Source: Bacillota bacterium (GTDB taxonomy: Bacteria > Bacillota > Clostridia > TANB77 > UBA1234). Taken from it: a stretch of DNA of 64,000 nt. The notes beneath the pieces were generated by a model, which searched no databases, was not told the DNA's origin, and saw only the letters and a list, made by a program, of their open reading frames with translations. Location of the stretch: the NCBI GenBank assembly GCA_016280725.1, contig JAEEHF010000047.1, positions 107,361 through 171,360 on the forward strand. The letters run 5' to 3'. Positions 43,816 through 52,300 of the stretch are shown in pieces; within the stretch, counting starts at the first letter, position 1, and every line of letters starts with the position of its first letter. The translations under genes and the position numbers were made by a program.

Positions 43816-43944
43816 AAGGTTTTTGGGGACACGACAGTTAGACCTGCTCACCAGGTTTTTGGGGACACGACGGTCACACCTGCTCACCAGGTTTTTGGGG
43901 ACACGACAGTTAGACCTGCTTACCAGTTTTTTGGGGACAGGTCA
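43816..43944. repeat. GGGGACACGAC repeat cluster, three type A units plus a GGGGACAGGTCA variant
   Basis: Three head-to-tail type A units of about 40 bases, ending in a variant head GGGGACAGGTCA (43933-43944). The variant is matched in inverted orientation at 44378-44389. Confidence 0.9.
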
Positions 43945-43969
43945 CCCCCCAACTTTTGAACAAAAACAC

Positions 43970-43998
43970 TTGATTTTTCCTGCATATTATGTTAACAT
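43970..43998 (+). promoter_or_regulatory. Promoter of the 79-residue gene, shared-motif class (P4)
   Basis: TTGATT (43970-43975), 17 bases, TAACAT (43993-43998). A perfect 16-bp palindrome ATTATGTTAACATAAT (43986-44001) overlaps the -10 box and contains the shared motif in both orientations. Confidence 0.7.
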
Positions 43999-44064
43999 AA
44001 TGGTTGGTAATAGTGTATCCCAATAAATCGACCGAGCTTGTAAGCTCAAAAGGAGGATGTACGC

Positions 44065-44304
44065 ATGATCAGGAGTTCCAAGCGATTCAATTCTCTGGTA
44101 AACAACCTTGCCTTTTTCTGGAACATGGATCGTGAAGAATGCTGGGCTGTTGCTTCCCGGATGGGATGGAAAATGTCTCTTCAGAATGGCTCGGAAGTAT
44201 GGACAGCCATCCGTCTGAATGGAACGACCCTGGTAGTGGCTCAGTATCTCGGCGAGAATGCCGATATGGAATGGATTTTCAACGAGATTCCTCTCCGGAG
44301 GTAA
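44065..44304 (+). CDS. Small GC-rich gene, unknown function (79 aa)
   Basis: I do not recognise it. A soluble protein, MIRSSKRFNSLVNNLAFFWN to EWIFNEIPLRR, with four Trp residues, one Cys and a basic start; a compact alpha/beta fold is plausible. The ATG follows GGAGG by 8 bases. Codons are GC-rich against very AT-rich surroundings. The unit is complete: motif-bearing promoter, a short leader with a small hairpin (GAGCTTGTAAGCTC, 44034-44047), gene, terminator. It sits between two repeat clusters whose inner ends form an inverted repeat. Confidence 0.72.
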   Translation: MIRSSKRFNSLVNNLAFFWNMDREECWAVASRMGWKMSLQNGSEVWTAIRLNGTTLVVAQYLGENADMEWIFNEIPLRR

Positions 44305-44322
44305 AATTATCCTCAGAACACA

Positions 44323-44350
44323 AAAAAGCACCCGAAAGGGTGCTTTTTTT
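44323..44350 (+). terminator. Terminator of the 79-residue gene
   Basis: Stem AAGCACCC/GGGTGCTT with a GAAA tetraloop and seven Ts. Confidence 0.9.
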
Positions 44351-44377
44351 GATTATATTTGCTAATCTTAGTTTCCC

Positions 44378-44498
44378 TGACCTGTCCCCGAAAACCTGGT
44401 GAGCAGGTGTGACCGTCGTGTCCCCAAAAACCTGGTAAGCAGGTGTGACCGTCGTGTCCCCAAAAACCTTAACCGTCGTGTCCCCAAAAACCTGGTTA
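44378..44498. repeat. GGGGACACGAC repeat cluster overlapping the end of ileS
   Basis: A variant head TGACCTGTCCCC (44378-44389) and about three reversed type A units, one of them shortened. The last unit runs into the ileS stop codon. Confidence 0.9.
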
Positions 44499-47400
44499 GC
44501 AGACTTTTAGAGATACTTTAATCTTCTCTCCATTTATATCTAATTCTGTACCAGCATTTTCTTTTTGTTCTACTTTATCTGCTAAAGTTTCATCTGCTAT
44601 TTGCTCTTTGTTCTTTTCTATTATTTCTTCTAATTTATCATTGCCACAATAGTACATTTCGATATGATTTTGAACTTCAAATCCGGAATCTTTTCTTAGA
44701 TTTTGTATCTTAGAGATATACTCTCTTACAAATCCTTCTTCGATTAATTCATCATTTAATTCAACGTCTAGAACTACTGTTAAATCGCCACCTTGTGCAG
44801 ATACATACTTATCTGATTTTGTTGTTTCAACAAGCATGTCTTCTTCAAGAAGTTCATATTTTGTTCCGTCTAATTCTATTACAACTTTACCATTTGCATT
44901 TAGTTCGGCAACGAATTTTGTTCCGTCTGTTTCATTTAAATATGTTCTTAATTTTTGTAAATCTTTTCCAAATTTTGGTCCACATGTCTTTAGATTTGGT
45001 TTAACATTATACGATACAAACTTACCAGCATCTTCAGTAAATTCAACTTCTTTAACGTTTAATTCTTCTTTTATGATGTAATAATATCCTTCATCTAAAT
45101 GTCTCTTTGTTCCAACATATGCCTTAGATAGAACTTGTCTATTTTTCATATTTGAAACATTTCTACATGTTCTTCCAAGAGTAACTATGTCTAATACTAG
45201 GTCCATGTTTTGCTCAAGTTTTGCATCTATGAAGCTTTCCTCAACAGCTGGGAAGTCGCATAGATGGATACTTTCTGGTGCATTTTTATCAAAGTTTACA
45301 ACTAAGTTTTGATAGATTTGTTCTGTCATAAATGGTACAAATGGTGCGCATACTTTAGATAATGTAACTAATGTTGTGTATAGAGTCATATATGCATTTA
45401 TCTTATCTTGTTCCATTCCCTTTGCCCAGAATCTATCTCTTGAACGTCTTACGTACCAGTTTGATAGCTCATCTGTAAAGTCTTGGATTGCTCTTGCAGA
45501 CTCTGTTATCTTGTATTCCATCATGTTGCTATCTACAAATTTAACTAAGCTATTTAGTTTTGATAAAACCCATTTATCCATTTGTGAAAGCTTATCATAC
45601 TCAAGCTTATATTCCATTGGATTAAAGTTATCTATATCGGCATATAATACATAGAAAGCATAAGTATTCCAGAATGTTCCTATGAATTTTCTTTGATATT
45701 CAGAAACAGCATCATCATAAAATCTTGTTGGAAGCCATGGTGATGAAGAAGCTGCAAAATACCAACGTACAGCATCAGCGCCTTGCTTATCTAATACTGA
45801 CCAAGGGTCTACTACATTGCCCTTGTGTTTACTCATCTTAAGTCCATCTTTATCTTGAACGTGTCCTAATACTAAGCAATTTTCAAAAGGTGATTTATCG
45901 AATAGAAGTGTAGATATTGCCATAAGTGTATAGAACCATCCTCTTGTTTGGTCGATAGCTTCAGATATAAATTGAGCAGGAAAATGCTTTTCAAATAATT
46001 CTTTATTTTCAAATGGATAGTGATATTGTGCAAATGGCATTGAACCAGAATCAAACCAACAGTCTATAACGTATGGTACTCTGTTCATTGTCTTTCCACA
46101 TTTTTCGCACTTAATGTGAACTTCGTCTATGTATGGTTTATGAAGTTCTATATCGTCTGGAACATTATCACCAAGTTTTTTAAGTTCTTCTATTGAACCT
46201 ATAACGTGGTGATGACCACATTCGCACTCCCATACTGGAAGTGGTGTTCCCCAGTATCTAGAACGAGATAGACCCCAGTCTATGACGTTTTCTAGAAAGT
46301 TTCCAAATCTTCCCTCTTTGATATTGTCTGGCATCCAATTTACAGTGTTGTTGTTTTTAACTAGTCTATCGCGAAGTGAAGACATCTTTATAAACCATGT
46401 ATCGATTGCATAGTATAGAAGTGGTGTATCACATCTCCAGCAGAATGGATATGAGTGCTCAAATGGGATTGCTTCGAATAAAAGACCTCTTTCTTCTAAG
46501 TCTTTTAATACAAGCTTATCAGCATCTTTTACAAAAGTTCCAGCCCACTCTCCCGTTTCTTTTGTAAAGTTTCCTTGTTCATCAACTAATTGTATAAATG
46601 GCAAATCATTTTCTCTACCAACTCTAGCATCATCTTCACCAAATGCAGGAGCTATATGAACAATACCCGTACCGTCTGTAAGTGTAACATAGTTATCAGC
46701 AACTACATACCATGCTCTTCCCTCTACTGTGTCTTTAACGAATGGATATAAAGGTTCATAGTCTGTTTGACATAGTTCTGTACCTACACATTTTCTAACA
46801 ACTTCATATTTTCCTTTTAAAACAGAAGAAGCAAGTGCCTCAGCCAAGATGTATTTAGTACCATCTTCCATTTTGCATACAGCGTACATTTCATTTGGAT
46901 TTACGCAAAGTGCTGTATTTGATGGAAGTGTCCAAGGTGTAGTTGTCCATGCTAAGATGTATGTATTTTCCTCATTTTTAACTTTAAATCTAGCTATACA
47001 TGATGTTTCTTTAACATCTTTATACCCTTGTGCTACTTCATGAGAAGAAAGTGATGTTCCGCAGCGTGGACAATATGGTACAACTTTATGACCTTTATAT
47101 AATAAACCTTTATCATTTATTGTCTTTAATGCCCACCAAACTGATTCGATATAATTGTTTTCATAAGTTACATATGGATTGTCCATATCTGCCCAGAATC
47201 CAACTCTATCTGACATTTCTTCCCATTCGTGTTTATACTTCCAAACGCTTTCTTTACATTGTTTTATAAATGGCTCAACACCATATTTTTCAATTTGAGG
47301 TTTTCCATTTATACCTAGTGCTTTTTCAACTTCTAGTTCTACTGGAAGACCATGTGTATCCCAACCTGCCTTTCTAGGAACTTCATAGCCTTTCATGGTC

Positions 47401-47621
47401 ATAAACCTTGGAACAACGTCTTTAAATACACGTGTTTCGATGTGGCCTATATGTGGCTTTCCATTAGCTGTTGGAGGGCCATCATAAAACATAAATGTTT
47501 TATGCCCTTCTCTTGTTTTCATACTTTTTTGGAAGATATCATTTTTCTTCCAAAACTCGATGATTTCTTTTTCTCTGTCAACAAAGTTAAGTTCTGTTGA
47601 AACTTTTTTGTACAAACTCAT
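44496..47621 (-). CDS. ileS: Isoleucyl-tRNA synthetase, long (type 2-like) form
   Basis: A 1,041-residue class I synthetase. HIGH lies at 57-60 in DGPPTANGKPHIGH; the second signature is KMSKHKGN. The CP1 editing domain shows TTTPWTLPSN, and zinc-ligand pairs are visible (CPRCG; CECGHHH; CEKCG). The length and signature style match the type 2 enzymes, which are typically less sensitive to mupirocin; that last point is family knowledge, not shown here. ATG 47621 follows GGAG by 10 bases. A T-box with an Ile specifier controls it. The stop codon TAA lies within a dispersed repeat unit, which replaced the original 3' end. Confidence 0.97.
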   Translation of the reverse strand: MSLYKKVSTELNFVDREKEIIEFWKKNDIFQKSMKTREGHKTFMFYDGPPTANGKPHIGHIETRVFKDVVPRFMTMKGYEVPRKAGWDTHGLPVELEVEKALGINGKPQIEKYGVEPFIKQCKESVWKYKHEWEEMSDRVGFWADMDNPYVTYENNYIESVWWALKTINDKGLLYKGHKVVPYCPRCGTSLSSHEVAQGYKDVKETSCIARFKVKNEENTYILAWTTTPWTLPSNTALCVNPNEMYAVCKMEDGTKYILAEALASSVLKGKYEVVRKCVGTELCQTDYEPLYPFVKDTVEGRAWYVVADNYVTLTDGTGIVHIAPAFGEDDARVGRENDLPFIQLVDEQGNFTKETGEWAGTFVKDADKLVLKDLEERGLLFEAIPFEHSYPFCWRCDTPLLYYAIDTWFIKMSSLRDRLVKNNNTVNWMPDNIKEGRFGNFLENVIDWGLSRSRYWGTPLPVWECECGHHHVIGSIEELKKLGDNVPDDIELHKPYIDEVHIKCEKCGKTMNRVPYVIDCWFDSGSMPFAQYHYPFENKELFEKHFPAQFISEAIDQTRGWFYTLMAISTLLFDKSPFENCLVLGHVQDKDGLKMSKHKGNVVDPWSVLDKQGADAVRWYFAASSSPWLPTRFYDDAVSEYQRKFIGTFWNTYAFYVLYADIDNFNPMEYKLEYDKLSQMDKWVLSKLNSLVKFVDSNMMEYKITESARAIQDFTDELSNWYVRRSRDRFWAKGMEQDKINAYMTLYTTLVTLSKVCAPFVPFMTEQIYQNLVVNFDKNAPESIHLCDFPAVEESFIDAKLEQNMDLVLDIVTLGRTCRNVSNMKNRQVLSKAYVGTKRHLDEGYYYIIKEELNVKEVEFTEDAGKFVSYNVKPNLKTCGPKFGKDLQKLRTYLNETDGTKFVAELNANGKVVIELDGTKYELLEEDMLVETTKSDKYVSAQGGDLTVVLDVELNDELIEEGFVREYISKIQNLRKDSGFEVQNHIEMYYCGNDKLEEIIEKNKEQIADETLADKVEQKENAGTELDINGEKIKVSLKVC

Positions 47622-47642
47622 CTTTTTATATCTCCTTTCATG

Positions 47643-47766
47643 CAATTTGTGTGAAAATCACCTTTCTACTTCGTCATTACGGTCGTCTGCGGTCCTCGAC
47701 GTATATCATACGACTGCGGTCCTCGCTCCCTAATTCCTTGTATAAAGGCAATTTTGACACAAATTG
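47643..47766. repeat. 124-bp element with terminal inverted repeats in the ileS leader
   Basis: The ends CAATTTGTGT (47643-47652) and ACACAAATTG (47757-47766) are perfect inverted repeats that extend inward with one mismatch to about 16 bases. The core is GC-rich and holds a 12-bp direct repeat CTGCGGTCCTCG (47687-47698, 47714-47725). It contains no open frame of note and no clear target duplication. MITE-like. Confidence 0.65.
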
Positions 47767-47833
47767 AAATAATAATTAAAAACTTTTTATGTCGCTGCAA
47801 ATCAAAACTATCGCCATTTTTCATGCAAATCAA

Positions 47834-47871
47834 TAACAAAAAACGTCCTAGACTATAATTAGTCTAGGACG
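47834..47871 (-). terminator. T-box terminator of ileS
   Basis: Minus strand stem CGTCCTAGACT/AGTCTAGGACG followed by TTTTTTG. Confidence 0.88.
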
Positions 47872-48080
47872 AAATTATCTTAAATTCGCTATACCACCTA
47901 CATACTAACATATGCGTTCCATGTAACGTTGGACAGACGTTGAAAGTTTGCGTAAAGCTTACTTTCAAAACTCCAAGGTGATATCTTTATTCTTACTTAA
48001 CTACTGGGCTTTCACCATCCCCAACTCGCTAAAAGTATGTTCAAAATAAAGCATGTCCTCTTCAATGTTTTTATTAAACT
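47834..48080 (-). promoter_or_regulatory. T-box riboswitch controlling ileS, specifier ATC (Ile)
   Basis: The minus strand carries the conserved T-box core AGGTGGTATAGCG (47887-47899) ahead of the terminator. The specifier ATC (47980-47982) is directly followed by ACC and TTGGAG, the usual context. ATC is an Ile codon and matches the gene. The remaining 180 bases before ileS hold the 124-bp inverted-repeat element and no gene. Confidence 0.9.
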
Positions 48081-48086
48081 AGGCAC

Positions 48087-48115
48087 ATTATAGCACTTTT
48101 TTTAGTAGAAATCAA
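48087..48115 (-). promoter_or_regulatory. Promoter of the ileS T-box transcript
   Basis: Minus strand TTGATT (48115-48110), 17 bases, TATAAT (48092-48087). Confidence 0.78.
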
Positions 48116-48182
48116 CCATAATTTCTTAGAAAAATAACTTTTTATAGCCAAACTGTATATAAGAAATTAGCTTTCTTCAGGC

Positions 48183-49244
48183 TTATAAGGCTAAAATATA
48201 ATGAGCTATTTCGTCAATTCTAACATAATCCTTCCCTTTTTGCTCAAAATACTGCTCTACTCTGTTTTTATTAGTTTTAAGACTATTAAATTTATCCTCT
48301 ATCTCGTGAAGTCCATCATTATACAATAACTTGGCCTTTTCAATTAGAGTATTATCTCCGCTATAATTGCTCTTATTTATTATTTCGATTCCACATTTTA
48401 ATGTTTCTAAATCCGTATTATAGTAGTTACTGTTTCTTTCGATTTGAGAAACTTTTTCTCGAAGATTATTCATAGCATAAACCAAATATATGTCATCTGA
48501 ACAGTACTTCAAAAGCTCCCTAATTGCATATTCCTGCCAATGATCTGCATACGTTTCAAAATTATTGGTAATATAATAATTCATAGCTTTTTTGGCACTT
48601 TCTAAAAACTGCTCTTCCTCAGTTATTTCATAAGCCATACAAAGTGCTATTACAGCTTCTCCTTCATAGTACACAATCCTATCTTGATCTTTTAAGGTTT
48701 TCCACTCCGCCCAGTATATTTGATTAAACTTTCCATCAAGTCGTTGCATCGAAATAATGCCACTTGCAAGCTTTTTAATTATTTCTTGATACTGTGTATC
48801 ACCGTATGCTTTCTGATATTCACACATTAAGACTGTTGCTAATGCGCAATCACCAACTATTATTTCTTCAGAATCTGATGAGATAATATATGCATGGTCT
48901 TCTTCATCATATATTAAATTATTTAATATATGTCTTATTCCTTTTTCAATTATTTTTCTTTGACTAGAAAGCTTCTTATCGTCATTTTCATACCCTTTTA
49001 ATAACGCAAAATACGATAGCGAATGTCTTAGAATATCATAGTCATCCAGTCTTTTTGTATCATCAAAATAAGAAATGTACTTAAAGCTACCATCCTCTAG
49101 AATCTTACTTTCCAAATATTGAACAAAATCATTTTTAATATCAATTTTAGAATATTCTTTCTGGTGATTATTTGTAACTAAAATGCATACACCAATTAAA
49201 GCAAGACAAATAATTGAAGCAAAGATTATAATTATTTTTTTCAT
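48183..49244 (-). CDS. Exported helical (alpha/alpha-toroid-like) protein
   Basis: A 353-residue protein with an N-terminal signal anchor (about 4-24, IIIIFASIICLALIGVCILV in part). The rest alternates helices with short turns, e.g. DILRHSLSYFALLKGYE, GDCALATVLMCEYQKAYGD, YYEGEAVIALCMAYEIT and YADHWQEYAIRELLKY. This pattern resembles the (alpha/alpha)6 barrels of glycosidases, epimerases and terpene-cyclase-like domains. Acidic and aromatic residues recur at turn positions, so catalysis is possible, but no family-specific motif is certain. It follows the alpha-2-macroglobulin-like gene in the same direction and is the last gene of the six-gene operon. Confidence 0.65.
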   Translation of the reverse strand: MKKIIIIFASIICLALIGVCILVTNNHQKEYSKIDIKNDFVQYLESKILEDGSFKYISYFDDTKRLDDYDILRHSLSYFALLKGYENDDKKLSSQRKIIEKGIRHILNNLIYDEEDHAYIISSDSEEIIVGDCALATVLMCEYQKAYGDTQYQEIIKKLASGIISMQRLDGKFNQIYWAEWKTLKDQDRIVYYEGEAVIALCMAYEITEEEQFLESAKKAMNYYITNNFETYADHWQEYAIRELLKYCSDDIYLVYAMNNLREKVSQIERNSNYYNTDLETLKCGIEIINKSNYSGDNTLIEKAKLLYNDGLHEIEDKFNSLKTNKNRVEQYFEQKGKDYVRIDEIAHYILAL

Positions 49245-49276
49245 GGATTAAATTCACCTTTTTAGTATATATGACT

Positions 49277-49299
49277 GTGGACGCCATAATGGCGTCCAC
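49277..49299. other. Perfect hairpin between the A2M-like gene and the last operon gene
   Basis: GTGGACGCCAT/ATGGCGTCCAC with a one-base loop. A T-run exists only on the plus side, so for the operon it is more likely an mRNA-stability or attenuating hairpin than a terminator. Confidence 0.6.
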
Positions 49300-49309
49300 A
49301 AGTTTTTTA

Positions 49310-52300
49310 TTAATATTTTAGAACATCTATTACTTCATTGTCATAGTTCGTAATAACTATTCCTGATTCTCTTTGCTCTCCATTGTTTGTTACTCTTGCA
49401 TGATATTGTATTTCTATGTTGTCATTATCACGTGGAGATGCATAGATATAGTATTCTAACTTTTGACCATCTTTTCCACCTTGCCATGCATGTGTTGTTG
49501 AAATGGTGTCAATAAATGCCATATTATTTGGAACAACATCTTGAAGGATATATCCTTTTTCTCCTCCTAATTCTATGAGTTTGTTTCTGTTAATAGTAAT
49601 TGTAATCGTTACAACTTCTCCTTCTTTAGGATTCTTTGTGCTGTATGATTTAGTAACAATTCCATGATCTTCATATTTTGAAATGTCAAGAGGCTTATAA
49701 TCTTCTAACATAACTTTTATGTTGTCTGATAGTTCCTTAACTGAATACGTCGATCTATTAGAAACATTTTTCTCTGTAAATCCGATGTTGTTAATCTTAA
49801 TATTCTCGTCTTTTCCATCAATATTTAATACAAGTTTTCCTTCAGCAAAATGTCTAGAAATCTCATTTTGAAGGTAATACAAGTTGATGTAGTTTCTAAT
49901 CTCAGGCAATGCGTTCTTGCTTAATAAATTCTTGTAATATGTCTCTCTGTCTTCTGCATTTATTTTTATCGAAAGAGCTGTTAATAAAACATATTCCTTT
50001 TCATCTCTCTCCTGAATTGCTGGCTTTAGGCTATTGTATAGTGCATTAGCTTCGTCAAAATCGCCTAATTCAGCCAAACCTAATGCAACATATAAAACTT
50101 GTTCTTTTGTATATTTTCCTTCTTCACCCTCTGTTATATCTTTGTATACTTCCTTCAAATTCTTAAGAACAGGTTTACCCACAGCTGCTCTTGCCCACAA
50201 AGCCGCTTCTGGTCCCTTATTAAATAAAATTTTATCAAATGCAGTTTCATAGTATCCATCAATTGTACCTATAGCAAAGTTCCTCAATGCTAAATCATAA
50301 TCATATCCAGAATTATTCATAAGCATAAATAGAGTATCAGTCTCATATGATGTTGTTACTCTTTCACTAGTATTTCCTCTTCGTAAACCTTGATATAAAT
50401 CCCACGCAGCCTTTCCTATTATTTTGCTATCATTTCTTTCTCCGTTGAATCTTATATCCATTAATGAAAACAACAAGCCTATGTTTCTTTCAACATCTTT
50501 ATTTAGAACGTATAATCTACTATTAGGAGAAACAACTTTAATTTCAGTTCCTGGATTTAAAGATAATGATTCTCTAGTAAAGATTTCCAACATATTTTTC
50601 TTAACTTCAAACGTCTCAACAAGTGTATCTTCCAGATTATTCAAAGTTCCTGAAACTTTTATCTTATAGTTTCCTTCCTTAAGTCCTTCTTTAACCTTAT
50701 AGCTTGTTACCTTTCCAACGGTTGTAGCTATTTCCCCACTCTCAATCACAGTATTATCTTTGTCTAAAATAGCAACTTTTACAGATGTATTTTGACCCGT
50801 ATATTTTTTGCCAAGTGCTTTAACATTAAATGCAAATAACTCATCTTCTAAATATTTATCTTTATGTGAAAGAGAAACGTAGTAGTCCTTACTAACTATT
50901 ATCTTTGTAACTTTCTTATTTGCTCTATAGTCTTTAGAAATAGCTTGTGTCGTCATTGTCCATTCTGTAATGTTATCTGGCAATTTAACTTTTACAGTAG
51001 CCTCACCATTATTATCTGTTATGATATTTTCAAAATATGCAGTTGTTACAATATCATCTCTTATGCCAGAGCCGTCTCCTCCGCCTCCGCCGCCATCAGT
51101 TCTATCAAAATTAATAAATAGATGTGAAGAAAGCTCTCTAGCAGTAATTGAATAAGGATTAATTAACGCTCCTAAAATATTGTCATAGCTTGAACCATTT
51201 TCATCAATAAAAGCTGAATCTATAGCAGATAAATTAACTCCACTAGATACTCCTTTGCCATCATGAGAAGTTTTAACTTTGATTATAGCCTCCTCACCAG
51301 GCTTATATTTTTCCTTGTTCATGCTAATATCAATATCAAGTTTCAAATTCTCTTGATATGCTGCAATTCTACTGCCAAATCTGTACTTTTCTAGATAATT
51401 TGCATCATACCCATTGTATGAAAAATCAATAAGATTTGCACAATATATCTTTTCCCCATCATAAATTATTGGGTAGATTTCTATATTAGAACCAAACTGC
51501 TCTTCATATAAAAATCTTATAGGTTCTCCAATATATTTCTGTATTTTAGTTCCTTTTCCAGAAACTATAAATGTATAAATCTCTAAACCCTTATAATCGT
51601 CTTCACTTATTTCTTTTTCTTTTTCTATTGTATTGCCTTCCCAGCCACCTCTAAGAATTCCTTCTACAAGAGGCAACTCAATCTTATCGCCGTAATTAGC
51701 AAAATCATTTCTAATAGCGACATGATAGGTTGGTATTTCATTCTTTTTTGTAATTGACGGTTTTTCATTATTAACTGTGTCTTCATTGTCTTCATCATCA
51801 TTATAATCATAAACCAAATATCTTGTATTACCAAAACTGTCTGCTAGAAGCTGTCTTCCATCATCCGTATTGATATATACATTAAACGAATAATACCTAT
51901 AATCTGTTATTCCATCTGTCCAGTTATCTAAATTTAGTTCTACTTTTCCATTTTGAAGAGTTAGCTCAAATGTTTTATCATATTGCGAATCAGGAATGCT
52001 TCTATAAGAGTATACTTTTTCTTCTTTTTTAGTATATTCGTCATAGTAAGTTCTATACAAATACTTTTCTTCATGCATAGCTAAAGCTTTAACTGTAATA
52101 GTATCTTTTCCAGGAATTCCATGGTTTTTAACATCAAATTCATTTATACATAGAGTATATTTATTAGTCTTTCTATCGAAAGTCAATTTATAAATCTCAG
52201 CATCATTTTTGTATGGAAAAACACTATATGATAAGTACTTACTTCCTCCATCCAAAAGTGAATTATCATACCTCACTTCAACATGATTAGAATATATTTG

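Noticed and set aside
43753-43887. N-terminal extension of the DnaB-like protein
   Set aside because: The extension (RVPKNLV repeated) is translated repeat sequence upstream of the likely promoter; GAGGAG and ATG 43752 give the start.
43816-44498. Direct repeats resembling a CRISPR array
   Set aside because: Units abut or alternate in orientation without unique spacers of constant length, recur at five other loci, and no cas gene is present.
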